Under the pieces are notes generated by a model that worked only from the letters and a program-made list of their open reading frames with translations, searched no databases and was not told the DNA's origin. Made by a program: the position numbers and the translations under genes. Of a DNA stretch of 44,416 bases, positions 24,264 through 33,003 are shown piece by piece. The stretch spans positions 1-44,416 of the forward strand of contig CAJUCC010000022.1 in assembly GCA_910585205.1 (NCBI GenBank), written 5' to 3'. The stretch comes from an uncultured Lachnospiraceae bacterium (GTDB lineage: Bacteria > Bacillota > Clostridia > Lachnospirales > Lachnospiraceae). Numbering within the stretch: the stretch's first letter is position 1; every line of letters starts with the position of its first letter.

Positions 24264-24633
24264 AACGCTGAAGGAACTGTTTACCGGCATTCTTGCGGCT
24301 CTGTTTCTGTTTCAGGTGACGATTGTCTGGCTTGTAAAAGACCGGTTTTCCTACAGTCTGGGACTGTGGATCGGCGGCATGCTGGCGGCGGCCCTGGCCT
24401 GGCATATGTGGAAGACGCTCGATCAGGCGCTTTCCATGGGGGAAACGGGGGCACAGAAGCTGATGCGCAGACAGTCGGCGATTCGTTACGGATTGATGGT
24501 AGTGATACTGGGCATTCTGACGGTTACGGAGGCGGCGAACCCGCTTGCGGCTTTTTTGGGCATTATGACACTGAAAGTAGCGGCATATTTACAGCCGATT
24601 ACCCATAATGTTATATTCAGGTTAAGGAGGTGA
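24232..24633 (+). CDS. atpI: ATP synthase subunit I-type membrane protein
   Basis: The 133-residue protein has about four membrane helices in a charged frame (starts MEKKRKTEIPETLKELFTGI and includes LGLWIGGMLAAALAWHMWKT). Position and topology fit the ATP synthase subunit I family, which assists c-ring assembly. AAGGAGG lies 12 bases before the ATG, inside the previous gene. Sequence conservation in this family is weak, so the call rests mainly on context: it directly precedes atpB with a 4-base gap. Confidence 0.75.
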   Translation: MEKKRKTEIPETLKELFTGILAALFLFQVTIVWLVKDRFSYSLGLWIGGMLAAALAWHMWKTLDQALSMGETGAQKLMRRQSAIRYGLMVVILGILTVTEAANPLAAFLGIMTLKVAAYLQPITHNVIFRLRR

Positions 24634-24637
24634 ATCT

Positions 24638-25354
24638 ATGGGACAAGGGATTTTGTTATCCCAGGGAGCAGATGTGGATTTTATGATCCATGGCGTGTTT
24701 TCTTATCATCTGTTCGGTCAGGAGCTGTGGATAACAACAACGCATATCTGCCTGTTGATTGTACTGCTGGTTATTGTCGGTTTTAGCATCGCGGCAAACC
24801 GGGTGATGAAACATGCGTCCGAAGTGCCGGGCGGTTTCCAGAATGTGGTCGAACTGATCGTGGAAAAACTGGACGGCATGGTGGAAGGTGTAATGGGCAG
24901 GAATGCCGCAGCATTTGCGAATTATATCGGTACGATCTTTATCTTTATACTCCTGAGCAATATTTCGGGCCTGTTCGGTCTGCGCCCGCCGACGGCGGAC
25001 TATGGCGTGACATTTCCGCTTGGTGTGATGACGTTTGCGATCATCCATTTTAACAAGTTCAAGCACCAGAAGGTAAGCGGTGTGATAAAAGGACTGTGCG
25101 AGCCGTGGGTATTCTGGGCTCCCATCAATATCATCGGCGATCTGGCGGTGCCGGTTTCTCTGTCGCTGCGTCTTTTTGCCAATGTGTTGTCGGGAACAGT
25201 CATGATGGCGCTTGTATATGCATTGCTTTCCAGAATTGCAATCATCTGGCCGGCAGCGCTGCATGTCTATTTCGATCTGTTTTCCGGTGCGATTCAGACA
25301 TACGTATTCTGTATGCTGACCATGACCTATGTAAATGATGCAATAGAAGGATAA
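24638..25354 (+). CDS. atpB: F0F1 ATP synthase subunit a
   Basis: The 238-residue integral membrane protein forms the ion channels beside the c ring. The essential arginine is R178 in VSLSLRLFANVLSG, the family signature. The region IIGDLAVPV before it and the C-terminal helices ending AIQTYVFCMLTMTYVNDA are typical. AAGGAGGTG lies directly before the ATG at the usual distance. Confidence 0.96.
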   Translation: MGQGILLSQGADVDFMIHGVFSYHLFGQELWITTTHICLLIVLLVIVGFSIAANRVMKHASEVPGGFQNVVELIVEKLDGMVEGVMGRNAAAFANYIGTIFIFILLSNISGLFGLRPPTADYGVTFPLGVMTFAIIHFNKFKHQKVSGVIKGLCEPWVFWAPINIIGDLAVPVSLSLRLFANVLSGTVMMALVYALLSRIAIIWPAALHVYFDLFSGAIQTYVFCMLTMTYVNDAIEG

Positions 25355-25380
25355 ATGATATTTTTAAGGAGGAAACAAAC

Positions 25381-25635
25381 ATGGAATTTAACACAAACTT
25401 TATCTTAGGCTGCTCTGCGATCGGTGCAGGACTTGCGGTAATCGCAGGTATCGGACCTGGTGTGGGCCAGGGTATTGCGGCAGGGCATGCGGCTGCGGCA
25501 GTGGGAAGAAATCCGGGTGCGAAGTCCGATATTACGTCTACCATGCTTCTGGGCCAGGCGGTTGCGGAGACGACCGGTCTTTACGGTCTGCTGATTGCCA
25601 TGCTTCTGTTATTTGTAAAGCCGTTGATGCCATAA
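25381..25635 (+). CDS. atpE: F0F1 ATP synthase subunit c (sodium-type signature)
   Basis: The 84-residue helical hairpin has the loop AVGRNPGAK. The ion site reads Q30 (GVGQG), V61, E63, T64, T65 and Y68 (VAETTGLY). Sodium-dependent c subunits such as that of Ilyobacter tartaricus use Q32, V63, E65, S66, T67 and Y70. All but one position match, and the exception is Ser to Thr, which keeps the hydroxyl. The ring therefore probably translocates sodium ions, though proton use cannot be excluded from sequence. Confidence 0.96.
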   Translation: MEFNTNFILGCSAIGAGLAVIAGIGPGVGQGIAAGHAAAAVGRNPGAKSDITSTMLLGQAVAETTGLYGLLIAMLLLFVKPLMP

Positions 25636-25672
25636 GTGTCTCTTTTAAAAAATCTTATGAAAGGAGGCAGAC

Positions 25673-26191
25673 ATGGACTCATATTTATTTGACCTGACCC
25701 CGCAGCTTCTGCATGATGCGGTTTTAAGCATGATTGCGGTCTTTACGCTGTTTCTGGTGGCGTCACATTTTCTGTTCAATCCCGTCCGGGATATGCTGAA
25801 AAAGCGCCGGGAAAAGATTAAGAGTGAACTCAGCGATGCGAAGCAGAGCCGGGACGAAGCACTCAGTCTGAAAGAAACATATGAAGAGAAGCTGAAGGGG
25901 ATAGAGAAGGAAGCGGAAGAAATACTGAGCGCTGCCAGAAAGAAAGCACTGGCGAACGAAGCGAAAATCATTGCGCAAGCCAAAGAAGAAGCGGCGAGAA
26001 TCCGGGAGCGTGCCGTTACGGAAGCGGAACTGGAGAAAAAGAAAGCGGCCGACGACGTGAAAAGAGAGATGGTTTCCATCGCGTCCATCATGGCGGGCAA
26101 GGTGGTTGCCGCATCCATTGACACGGCGGTTCAGGACAGCCTGATAGAGGAAACATTAAAGGAAATAGGTGATACTACATGGCTAAGCTGA
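25673..26191 (+). CDS. atpF: F0F1 ATP synthase subunit b
   Basis: The 172-residue peripheral stalk protein has one N-terminal membrane helix (AVLSMIAVFTLFLVASHFLF) followed by a long charged helix (LKKRREKIKSELSDAKQSRD onwards). It dimerises and ties F1 to subunit a. AAAGGAGG lies before the ATG. Its end overlaps the atpH start by 13 bases. Confidence 0.95.
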   Translation: MDSYLFDLTPQLLHDAVLSMIAVFTLFLVASHFLFNPVRDMLKKRREKIKSELSDAKQSRDEALSLKETYEEKLKGIEKEAEEILSAARKKALANEAKIIAQAKEEAARIRERAVTEAELEKKKAADDVKREMVSIASIMAGKVVAASIDTAVQDSLIEETLKEIGDTTWLS

Positions 26192-26730
26192 TTTCCAAAA
26201 CCTATGGAGAGGCTTTGTATGAGCTCGCCATAGAAGAGAATAAGGTGGATTCCTTTGCGGAAGAAGTGCAGACGCTGCAGGCGGTGCTGGAAGAAAACAG
26301 AGAGCTTGACAGCCTGATGAACCACCCCAAGATTATAAAAGAAGATAAGCTTCAGGTGATGAAAAATATCTTTGCGGGGAGAATCGACAGTCAGCTGCTG
26401 GGCTTTTTGTCCCTGATCGTTACCAAGGACCGCTATCATGAGGTGCTTCGTATCCTGCAGTACTTTCTGGACAGAGTTAAGGAACTGAAGGGCATCGGAG
26501 TTGCGCATGTCACAACGGCGGAGGCTTTGAAAGAAGAGCAGAAACGACAGGTTGTCGCAAAACTGCTGGAAACGACCAAATATCAGCAGATGGAAATGCA
26601 CTATGCGGTAGATACCGCCCTGATCGGCGGCATGGTAATCCGCATCGGTGACAGAGTGGTGGACAGCAGCATTCGCACGAAGCTGGAAGAACTGCAAAGG
26701 AAGCTGATGAAGATACAATTAATGCAATAG
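26179..26730 (+). CDS. atpH: F0F1 ATP synthase subunit delta
   Basis: The 183-residue protein starts MAKLISKTYGEALYELAIEE. It contains the C-terminal signature region GGMVIRIGDRVVDSSIRTKL. It caps the alpha/beta hexamer and binds subunit b. It overlaps atpF and is followed 25 bases later by atpA. Confidence 0.95.
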   Translation: MAKLISKTYGEALYELAIEENKVDSFAEEVQTLQAVLEENRELDSLMNHPKIIKEDKLQVMKNIFAGRIDSQLLGFLSLIVTKDRYHEVLRILQYFLDRVKELKGIGVAHVTTAEALKEEQKRQVVAKLLETTKYQQMEMHYAVDTALIGGMVIRIGDRVVDSSIRTKLEELQRKLMKIQLMQ

Positions 26731-26755
26731 TAACAAGAAAGGTGCGTATAGATCT

Positions 26756-28252
26756 ATGAATTTAAGACCTGAAGAAATCAGCGCGGTTATAAAGGATCAG
26801 ATCAGGCGGTATGCTTCGGAACTGGAAGTATCCGATGTGGGTACGGTTATTCAGGTAGCCGACGGAATCGCCCGTGTGCACGGACTGGAAAATGCAATGC
26901 AGGGTGAACTTCTCGCGTTCCCCGGGGAAATATATGGAATGGTGCTGAATCTGGAAGAGGATAATGTCGGCGCCGTTCTGCTTGGCAGCCATAAGAATAT
27001 TAACGAAGGCGATATTGTCAAGACAACCGGCAGAGTGGTAGAGGTTCCCGTGGGCGATGCCATGCTCGGGCGCGTTGTCAATGCCCTGGGGCAGCCCATT
27101 GACGGCAAGGGTCCTGTACAGACTGATAAGTACCGCAAAATAGAAAGGGTTGCATCGGGCGTTATCACAAGAAAATCCGTGGATACGCCGCTGCAGACCG
27201 GTATCAAGGCGATCGACTCCATGGTTCCCATCGGAAGGGGGCAGCGTGAGCTGATTATCGGAGACCGTCAGACAGGAAAGACGGCCATAGCCATCGATAC
27301 GATTATTAACCAGAAGGGACAAAACGTAAAGTGTATCTATGTGGCAATCGGCCAGAAGGCTTCCACGGTTGCCGGCATTGTAAAGACACTGGAAGAGTTC
27401 GGGGCGATGAATTATACGACCGTCGTTGCGGCTACGGCCAGTGAATTGGCGCCGCTGCAGTATATTGCGCCGTATTCGGGATGTGCCATCGGTGAAGAAT
27501 GGATGGAAAACGGCGAGGACGTGTTGATTATATACGATGATCTGAGCAAGCATGCGACGGCATACCGTACACTTTCTCTGCTGCTGCGTCGTCCGCCGGG
27601 GCGTGAGGCATATCCGGGTGACGTATTCTATCTGCATTCCAGACTGCTGGAGCGCGCGGCCAGAATGAGTGAGGAATACGGCGGCGGTTCACTGACGGCT
27701 CTGCCGATTATCGAGACGCAGGCAGGCGATGTATCCGCATACATTCCGACCAATGTTATCTCCATAACGGACGGTCAGATTTATCTGGAAACAGAAATGT
27801 TCAATGCCGGTTTCCGGCCCGCAGTCAATGCCGGTCTCTCCGTATCCCGTGTAGGCGGCGCGGCGCAGATCAAGGCGATGAAAAAGATTGCCGCGCCGAT
27901 TCGTGTGGATCTGGCACAGTACCGTGAGCTGGCGGCTTTTGCGCAGTTTGGTTCCGAACTGGATGCGGATACCAAGGAAAAGCTGGCGCAGGGCGAACGG
28001 ATTAAGGAAATTTTGAAACAGCCGCAGTATAAGCCGATGCCGGTTGAATATCAGGTTATTATCATTTATGCGGCTACCAATAAATATCTGCTCGATGTTC
28101 CGGTGGAAGAGATCACAGAGTTTGAGAAAAACTTCTTTGAATTTCTGGATACGAAATATCCCGAGATTCCGGAAAACATCAGAAAAGAAAAAGTGATTTC
28201 CGACGAAACGGAAGAATTGCTGCAGAAGGCGATTGCAGAGTTTAAACAGTGA
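26756..28252 (+). CDS. atpA: F0F1 ATP synthase subunit alpha
   Basis: The 498-residue protein begins MNLRPEEISAVIKDQIRRYA. Its Walker A is GDRQTGKT (about 169-176), with VYVAIGQKAST-like IYVAIGQKAST and the family signature region PAVNAGLSVSRVGGAAQ near the end of the nucleotide domain. It forms the non-catalytic sites of F1. The length is normal for clostridia. A modest ribosome site (AGAAAGGTG) precedes it. Confidence 0.97.
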   Translation: MNLRPEEISAVIKDQIRRYASELEVSDVGTVIQVADGIARVHGLENAMQGELLAFPGEIYGMVLNLEEDNVGAVLLGSHKNINEGDIVKTTGRVVEVPVGDAMLGRVVNALGQPIDGKGPVQTDKYRKIERVASGVITRKSVDTPLQTGIKAIDSMVPIGRGQRELIIGDRQTGKTAIAIDTIINQKGQNVKCIYVAIGQKASTVAGIVKTLEEFGAMNYTTVVAATASELAPLQYIAPYSGCAIGEEWMENGEDVLIIYDDLSKHATAYRTLSLLLRRPPGREAYPGDVFYLHSRLLERAARMSEEYGGGSLTALPIIETQAGDVSAYIPTNVISITDGQIYLETEMFNAGFRPAVNAGLSVSRVGGAAQIKAMKKIAAPIRVDLAQYRELAAFAQFGSELDADTKEKLAQGERIKEILKQPQYKPMPVEYQVIIIYAATNKYLLDVPVEEITEFEKNFFEFLDTKYPEIPENIRKEKVISDETEELLQKAIAEFKQ

Positions 28253-28271
28253 GTGGAAAGGGTGATATGTT

Positions 28272-29129
28272 ATGGCCTCGATGATAGACATCAAACGACG
28301 TAAAGTCAGTATTCAGAGTACCCAACAGATTACCAAAGCCATGAAGCTTGTATCTACGGTAAAGCTCCAGCGTGCGAAAATGCGCGCGGAGCAGTCGAAA
28401 GCATATTTTGACTGTATGTACGAGACCGTTACCTCCATGCTTGCGAAAACCGGTCACAGCGATCACCCGTATCTCAAAGGCGGCGGGGGCAAAAAAGCCG
28501 TGGTGGTCATCACTTCCAACAGAGGACTTGCGGGCGGTTATAATTCCAATGTGATCAAACTGGTGACAAACACCGCGCTGCCGAAAGAAGAAGTGCTGGT
28601 CTATGCAGTGGGAAAGAAAGGCAGAGACGTCCTTTCCCGCCGCGGATATGAAATCGCAGGCGATTTTTCTGATATGATAGAAGAACCACAGTATCCGGAT
28701 GCGGTACGTCTGGCGGGGAAACTGCTGGCAGATTTTGCGGAAGGAAAGATCGGGGAGATTTATCTGGCTTATACCGTATTCAAAAATACGGTCAGTCATA
28801 TTCCGACGCTTTTAAAACTGCTTCCCGTAGAGGGGGCGGCTGCGGATGCAGCGGAAGACAAGACCGCGCAGGTTCCGATGAACTTTGAGCCGGAAGACGA
28901 CGAGGCGCTGGATCTGATTATTCCGAAGTATATTACCAGTCTGCTCTACGGAGGGCTGGTGGAAGCGGCAGCCAGTGAAAACGGTGCGAGGATGCAGGCG
29001 ATGGATTCGGCGACAAGCAATGCGGAAGAAATAATCAGCCATCTGACGCTTCTGTATAACAGAGCGCGTCAGGGGTCCATTACGCAGGAATTGACGGAAA
29101 TCATAGCTGGTGCGGAGGCAATCAGTTAG
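28272..29129 (+). CDS. atpG: F0F1 ATP synthase subunit gamma
   Basis: The 285-residue central-shaft protein has the conserved N-terminal helix (MIDIKRRKVSIQSTQQITKA then MKLVSTVKLQRAK), a middle Rossmann-like part with SNRGLAGGYNSN, and the C-terminal helix MQAMDSATSNAEEII and ITQELTEIIAGAEAI. It rotates inside the alpha/beta hexamer. It begins 19 bases after atpA. Confidence 0.97.
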   Translation: MASMIDIKRRKVSIQSTQQITKAMKLVSTVKLQRAKMRAEQSKAYFDCMYETVTSMLAKTGHSDHPYLKGGGGKKAVVVITSNRGLAGGYNSNVIKLVTNTALPKEEVLVYAVGKKGRDVLSRRGYEIAGDFSDMIEEPQYPDAVRLAGKLLADFAEGKIGEIYLAYTVFKNTVSHIPTLLKLLPVEGAAADAAEDKTAQVPMNFEPEDDEALDLIIPKYITSLLYGGLVEAAASENGARMQAMDSATSNAEEIISHLTLLYNRARQGSITQELTEIIAGAEAIS

Positions 29130-29174
29130 TGGTATATAAGAAATCCCGATAAAATAAAGGAGTGAAACAGAAAA

Positions 29175-30566
29175 ATGGCAGAAGTGAACAGCGGAAAAAT
29201 CACTCAGATTATCGGTGCTGTCCTGGACATCAAGTTCAGTGAGGGAAAACTTCCCGAGATCAATGAAGCAATCCATATTCCTACCAAAGACGGCGGGAAG
29301 CTGGTTGTGGAAGCAGCACAACATCTGGGCGATGATACGGTAAAATGTATTGCCATGGGTTCTACAGACGGTCTTGTAAGGGGTATGGAAGCGATTGCGA
29401 CCGGAGCGCCGATTACCGTGCCGGTAGGCGAGAATACGCTCGGGCGTATTTTCAACGTATTGGGAGAACCCATTGATAATAAACCGGCGCCGGAAGGAGT
29501 GGGGCGTGAACCCATTCACAGAGCGGCACCGGCCTTTGAGGAACAGTCAACCGAAACGGAGCTTCTGGAAACCGGCATTAAAGTCGTGGATCTGCTCTGC
29601 CCGTATCAGAAGGGTGGAAAGATCGGTCTGTTCGGCGGTGCGGGTGTAGGCAAAACCGTACTGATTCAGGAGCTGATTCGTAATATCGCAACGGAGCACG
29701 GCGGATATTCCGTGTTCACAGGTGTTGGAGAGCGGACAAGGGAAGGAAACGACCTGTATCATGAAATGCAGGATTCCGGCGTTATCGATAAGACGACAAT
29801 GGTATTCGGTCAGATGAACGAGCCGCCGGGAGCCAGAATGCGCGTGGGTCTGACCGGTCTGACGATGGCAGAGTATTTCCGTGATAAAGGCGGAAAGGAC
29901 GTGCTGCTGTTTATCGACAACATTTTCCGTTTTACACAGGCGGGTTCCGAAGTGTCTGCGCTGCTCGGGCGTATGCCTTCCGCGGTTGGGTATCAGCCTA
30001 CACTGCAGACGGAAATGGGTGCGCTTCAGGAGCGTATCACTTCCACGAAAAACGGTTCCATTACATCCGTTCAGGCTGTCTATGTGCCTGCCGATGACCT
30101 GACTGACCCGGCTCCGGCAACGACGTTTGCCCATCTGGATGCGACGACCGTACTGTCGCGTTCTATCGTGGAACTGGGTATTTATCCGGCTGTCGATCCG
30201 CTGGAATCCACATCCAGAATCCTGGATCCCCGAATCGTGGGAGAGGAACACTATCGGGTATCGAGAGCGGTGCAGGAGATTTTGCAGAAATATAAAGAGC
30301 TGCAGGATATTATTGCCATTCTCGGTATGGATGAACTTTCCGAAGAAGATAAGCTGGTGGTGGGCCGTGCGAGAAAGGTACAGAGATTTCTGTCGCAGCC
30401 TTTCTTCGTGGCAGGACAGTTTACCGGTCTGGAAGGAAAATATGTGCCGATCGGTGAAACGATTCGCGGATTCCGTGAAATTATCGAAGGAAAGCATGAT
30501 GACATTCCGGAAAGCTATTTCCTGAATGCAGGAACGATTGATGATGTCCTTGCCCGTGTAAAGTAA
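29175..30566 (+). CDS. atpD: F0F1 ATP synthase subunit beta
   Basis: The 463-residue catalytic subunit has Walker A GGAGVGKT (154-161), the GERTREGNDLYHEM region with the catalytic glutamate, and VLLFIDNIFRFTQAGSEVSA as Walker B. The family signature lies around PAPATTFAHLDATTVLSR. AAAGGAG lies before the ATG. It makes ATP during rotation, or hydrolyses it to keep an ion gradient in a fermenting cell. Confidence 0.98.
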   Translation: MAEVNSGKITQIIGAVLDIKFSEGKLPEINEAIHIPTKDGGKLVVEAAQHLGDDTVKCIAMGSTDGLVRGMEAIATGAPITVPVGENTLGRIFNVLGEPIDNKPAPEGVGREPIHRAAPAFEEQSTETELLETGIKVVDLLCPYQKGGKIGLFGGAGVGKTVLIQELIRNIATEHGGYSVFTGVGERTREGNDLYHEMQDSGVIDKTTMVFGQMNEPPGARMRVGLTGLTMAEYFRDKGGKDVLLFIDNIFRFTQAGSEVSALLGRMPSAVGYQPTLQTEMGALQERITSTKNGSITSVQAVYVPADDLTDPAPATTFAHLDATTVLSRSIVELGIYPAVDPLESTSRILDPRIVGEEHYRVSRAVQEILQKYKELQDIIAILGMDELSEEDKLVVGRARKVQRFLSQPFFVAGQFTGLEGKYVPIGETIRGFREIIEGKHDDIPESYFLNAGTIDDVLARVK

Positions 30567-30579
30567 GGGGTGAGAGCAG

Positions 30580-30984
30580 ATGGCGGAAGGAAATACATTT
30601 TTATTAAAAATTATTACGCCCGACAGGATTTTCTATGAAGGGGAAGCTTCCATGGTAGAGTTTAACACGACCGAGGGTGAGATCGGCATTTACCGGGAAC
30701 ACGTTCCCACGACTGTGATTGTCGCGCCGGGAATTCTGACAATTACCGAAGACGGCGGCGAGAAAGATGCGGCGCTTCACGCGGGATTTGCCGAAATTCT
30801 GCAGGATAAAGTGACGATTATGGCTGAAGTGATCGAGTGGCCGACCGAAATCGACCTCGAGCGTGCCGAGGAGGCGCGCCGCAGAGCCGAAGAACGCCTT
30901 GCTTCCAAAACGCCCGAGACCGATGTGGCGCGGGCCGAGACTGCTCTGCAGAGAGCGATTGCACGGATTGCGGTAAAAAAATAG
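30580..30984 (+). CDS. atpC: F0F1 ATP synthase subunit epsilon
   Basis: The 134-residue protein has the N-terminal beta sandwich (FLLKIITPDRIFYEGEASMV, GEIGIYREHVP) and a C-terminal helical hairpin rich in R, E and A (ERAEEARRRAEERLA). It couples the shaft to the c ring and can inhibit hydrolysis. It is the last gene of the atp operon and is followed by a long hairpin at 31009-31057. Confidence 0.95.
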   Translation: MAEGNTFLLKIITPDRIFYEGEASMVEFNTTEGEIGIYREHVPTTVIVAPGILTITEDGGEKDAALHAGFAEILQDKVTIMAEVIEWPTEIDLERAEEARRRAEERLASKTPETDVARAETALQRAIARIAVKK

Positions 30985-31008
30985 AAGGTATTATATCGTG
31001 GCGGAATT

Positions 31009-31057
31009 ACAATGCCGGGATACGGATGATGATATGGCATCCGTGTCCCGGCATTGT
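31009..31057. terminator. long hairpin between atpC and the convergent DUF4153 gene
   Basis: The arms at 31009-31028 and 31038-31057 pair over about 20 positions with a single T-G wobble near the middle and a nine-base loop. No T tract follows on either strand. It most likely serves as a transcript end or 3' protective structure for both convergent units. Confidence 0.55.
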
Positions 31058-31076
31058 GTATTGGCTGTCCTGCACG

Positions 31077-32846
31077 TTACTTTTCCAATAAATATCCGTC
31101 CATTCGAAAGTCGATAAAGTAATTCGCTTCCGAATCATAGGTAAAGGATATGGTTTCCAGATACAGCACATGGTTTTCATCCGTTTCATAGAGTTGCTGT
31201 GTGGCAAAGGCGTCGCCAATGATACCATTACTGTCAGCCTGTTCCATATAATAGGTGAAAAGCCCGCCCAGATCTATGGTAAAACCGGGTTTCTGATCCG
31301 AAAGCAGCGGATAGTTGGCGAGAAAGTCCCGCTTACTCTGTACACCGTCCAGATTATGGTAAGAATCCCGATAGGAAGCGGCTTCGACAGGGTAGCAGTA
31401 CCGATAGCCTTCGACGGGGATTTTGTCCGTGGAGGCCGATGTATGATAATGCGTGGAAAAAGGGTCGGTATCATAATCATTGTAAGATAAAAGAGCGTCC
31501 AGACGCTGTGTATCCGATTCGCTCAGTGTATCCAGATATTGACGTCCGAGATAGTCATAACGCAGGAACGAATATGCGCCGCCGTAGCGGTCGCGGAGCT
31601 GGCGGTAGTGCTCGTCCTGCTCCGGCGTCAGGGATGCGTCGTTGTCATGATTTTGTATCCGGGCAATCTTTGTCTGTTCCTCTTCGGGCAGCGCCAGAAA
31701 ACGGTTCACGGCCGCTTTCTGGCTGAAACAGGACAGCGTGTTCATATTGACAAAGGGCAGGAACACGGCGGCCAGGATGAACGCCGCAAGCAGCGGCAAC
31801 AGCATGTGCAGCTTGTCGCGCCGGAAGCGGTATCCGGCCAGAAAAATGCATTCAAAGATGAGAAACACAATCGCCGCATAGCGCATCGGGGTAACGCCGT
31901 TTTTCCAGAGCCGGATACCGATGGAATATATCTGTAACGGCAGAAACGGCAGAAAAAGATACGGCAGCATCTGCATAATCCGGCGCAGCGGGTAATTTTC
32001 CCGATAAGAGGAAGCCATAAGACAGACCGGCGTTCCGATTACAAAGAGCTGTGCTGTAATGCGGAATATAGAGTTGGAAGGGATTTCACACAGCACAAGT
32101 ATTTTGAGCAGATAACAGTAAATAATGGCACAGGAAATGATAATCATACCGGAGAGGACATACTTGATAAGCACGCCGATAAAACCGTCTTCCGGCTCTT
32201 TCACGCACGTATCGCTGTTTTCTGCGATGTTTTCCGGATAAAAGCAGAGCAGAAAGGAGGACATATAGTACAGGCCGAACAGCAGCATTTGCATTTCGAT
32301 ATGGATGTCCCATGACAGGTGAAAAAGGATCTGGAGGATTCCCACCATCAGGGAAATACCGGCCATAAGCAGAAACCAGATCAGATGATAGCGGACCGCC
32401 CTGCCGAAGACACGTGTAAGATACACTTCCAGCGAACAGGACAGACGCCGATAACACAGCCATACGCCGGACAGAAAACAGATCAGAAAATAAGCGGCCG
32501 TATAACGGAATACCAGCGTGATCCAGGCGGAGGCTTCCCATTCGGCAGGATTGCCGATACGGGAGAGGAACCAGAAAAGGACGGACAATATCAGATTAAG
32601 AACCATGGCAATACCATATCGCTTCTTACCGTTCCGGTTCAGTAACAATGACTCGGCCAAAAAGCTGCCGCTTCCGAAATAAAAAAGAAAGAGCAGAATT
32701 TTTTCGGTGATTCGTTCGTTGTCCTGCGCCATAAAAGCGCCTGTGAAAACAAATGTGAAAAGCCAGATGGCGCTCAGTGTGGCCGGAAAACGGCGAAGGG
32801 AACGCGGGATATGGAACGGCGGATATTTTTTGATTTTTTCCGGCAT
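31077..32846 (-). CDS. DUF4153 domain-containing membrane protein
   Basis: The 589-residue protein has roughly ten membrane helices in the first 370 residues (for example LSAIWLFTFVFTGAFMA and LLPLLAAFILAAVFLPFVNM). A soluble C-terminal domain follows, rich in Tyr, Asp and Ser, facing one side of the membrane. It matches the DUF4153 family, whose function is unknown. AAAGGAG lies 7 bases before the ATG. The gene is monocistronic, convergent with the atp operon and divergent from the methyltransferase gene. Confidence 0.82.
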   Translation of the reverse strand: MPEKIKKYPPFHIPRSLRRFPATLSAIWLFTFVFTGAFMAQDNERITEKILLFLFYFGSGSFLAESLLLNRNGKKRYGIAMVLNLILSVLFWFLSRIGNPAEWEASAWITLVFRYTAAYFLICFLSGVWLCYRRLSCSLEVYLTRVFGRAVRYHLIWFLLMAGISLMVGILQILFHLSWDIHIEMQMLLFGLYYMSSFLLCFYPENIAENSDTCVKEPEDGFIGVLIKYVLSGMIIISCAIIYCYLLKILVLCEIPSNSIFRITAQLFVIGTPVCLMASSYRENYPLRRIMQMLPYLFLPFLPLQIYSIGIRLWKNGVTPMRYAAIVFLIFECIFLAGYRFRRDKLHMLLPLLAAFILAAVFLPFVNMNTLSCFSQKAAVNRFLALPEEEQTKIARIQNHDNDASLTPEQDEHYRQLRDRYGGAYSFLRYDYLGRQYLDTLSESDTQRLDALLSYNDYDTDPFSTHYHTSASTDKIPVEGYRYCYPVEAASYRDSYHNLDGVQSKRDFLANYPLLSDQKPGFTIDLGGLFTYYMEQADSNGIIGDAFATQQLYETDENHVLYLETISFTYDSEANYFIDFRMDGYLLEK

Positions 32847-32896
32847 GGAAATCTCCTTTCTACTGTTGAAGACAGGTTATGCGTCCAGTCAATTAT

Positions 32897-32924
32897 ATCA
32901 TATGCGCGGGGCATTGTCGGGCAA
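32897..32924 (-). promoter_or_regulatory. candidate promoter of the DUF4153 gene
   Basis: On the minus strand TTGCCC (32919-32924) and TATGAT (32897-32902) are separated by 16 bases. A perfect TATAAT (32892-32897) overlaps the latter and is an alternative -10. Confidence 0.4.
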
Positions 32925-32940
32925 TATGACAAATTTTAGG

Positions 32941-32969
32941 TTGTTCTTTGAGACGAAAAACAGTAGAAT
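32941..32969 (+). promoter_or_regulatory. promoter of the methyltransferase gene
   Basis: TTGTTC (32941-32946), a 17-base spacer and TAGAAT (32964-32969) lie 34 bases before the ATG. Confidence 0.55.
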
Positions 32970-33003
32970 AGAAAGGAAACGAAAAAACAGGAGATGATTT
33001 TTT

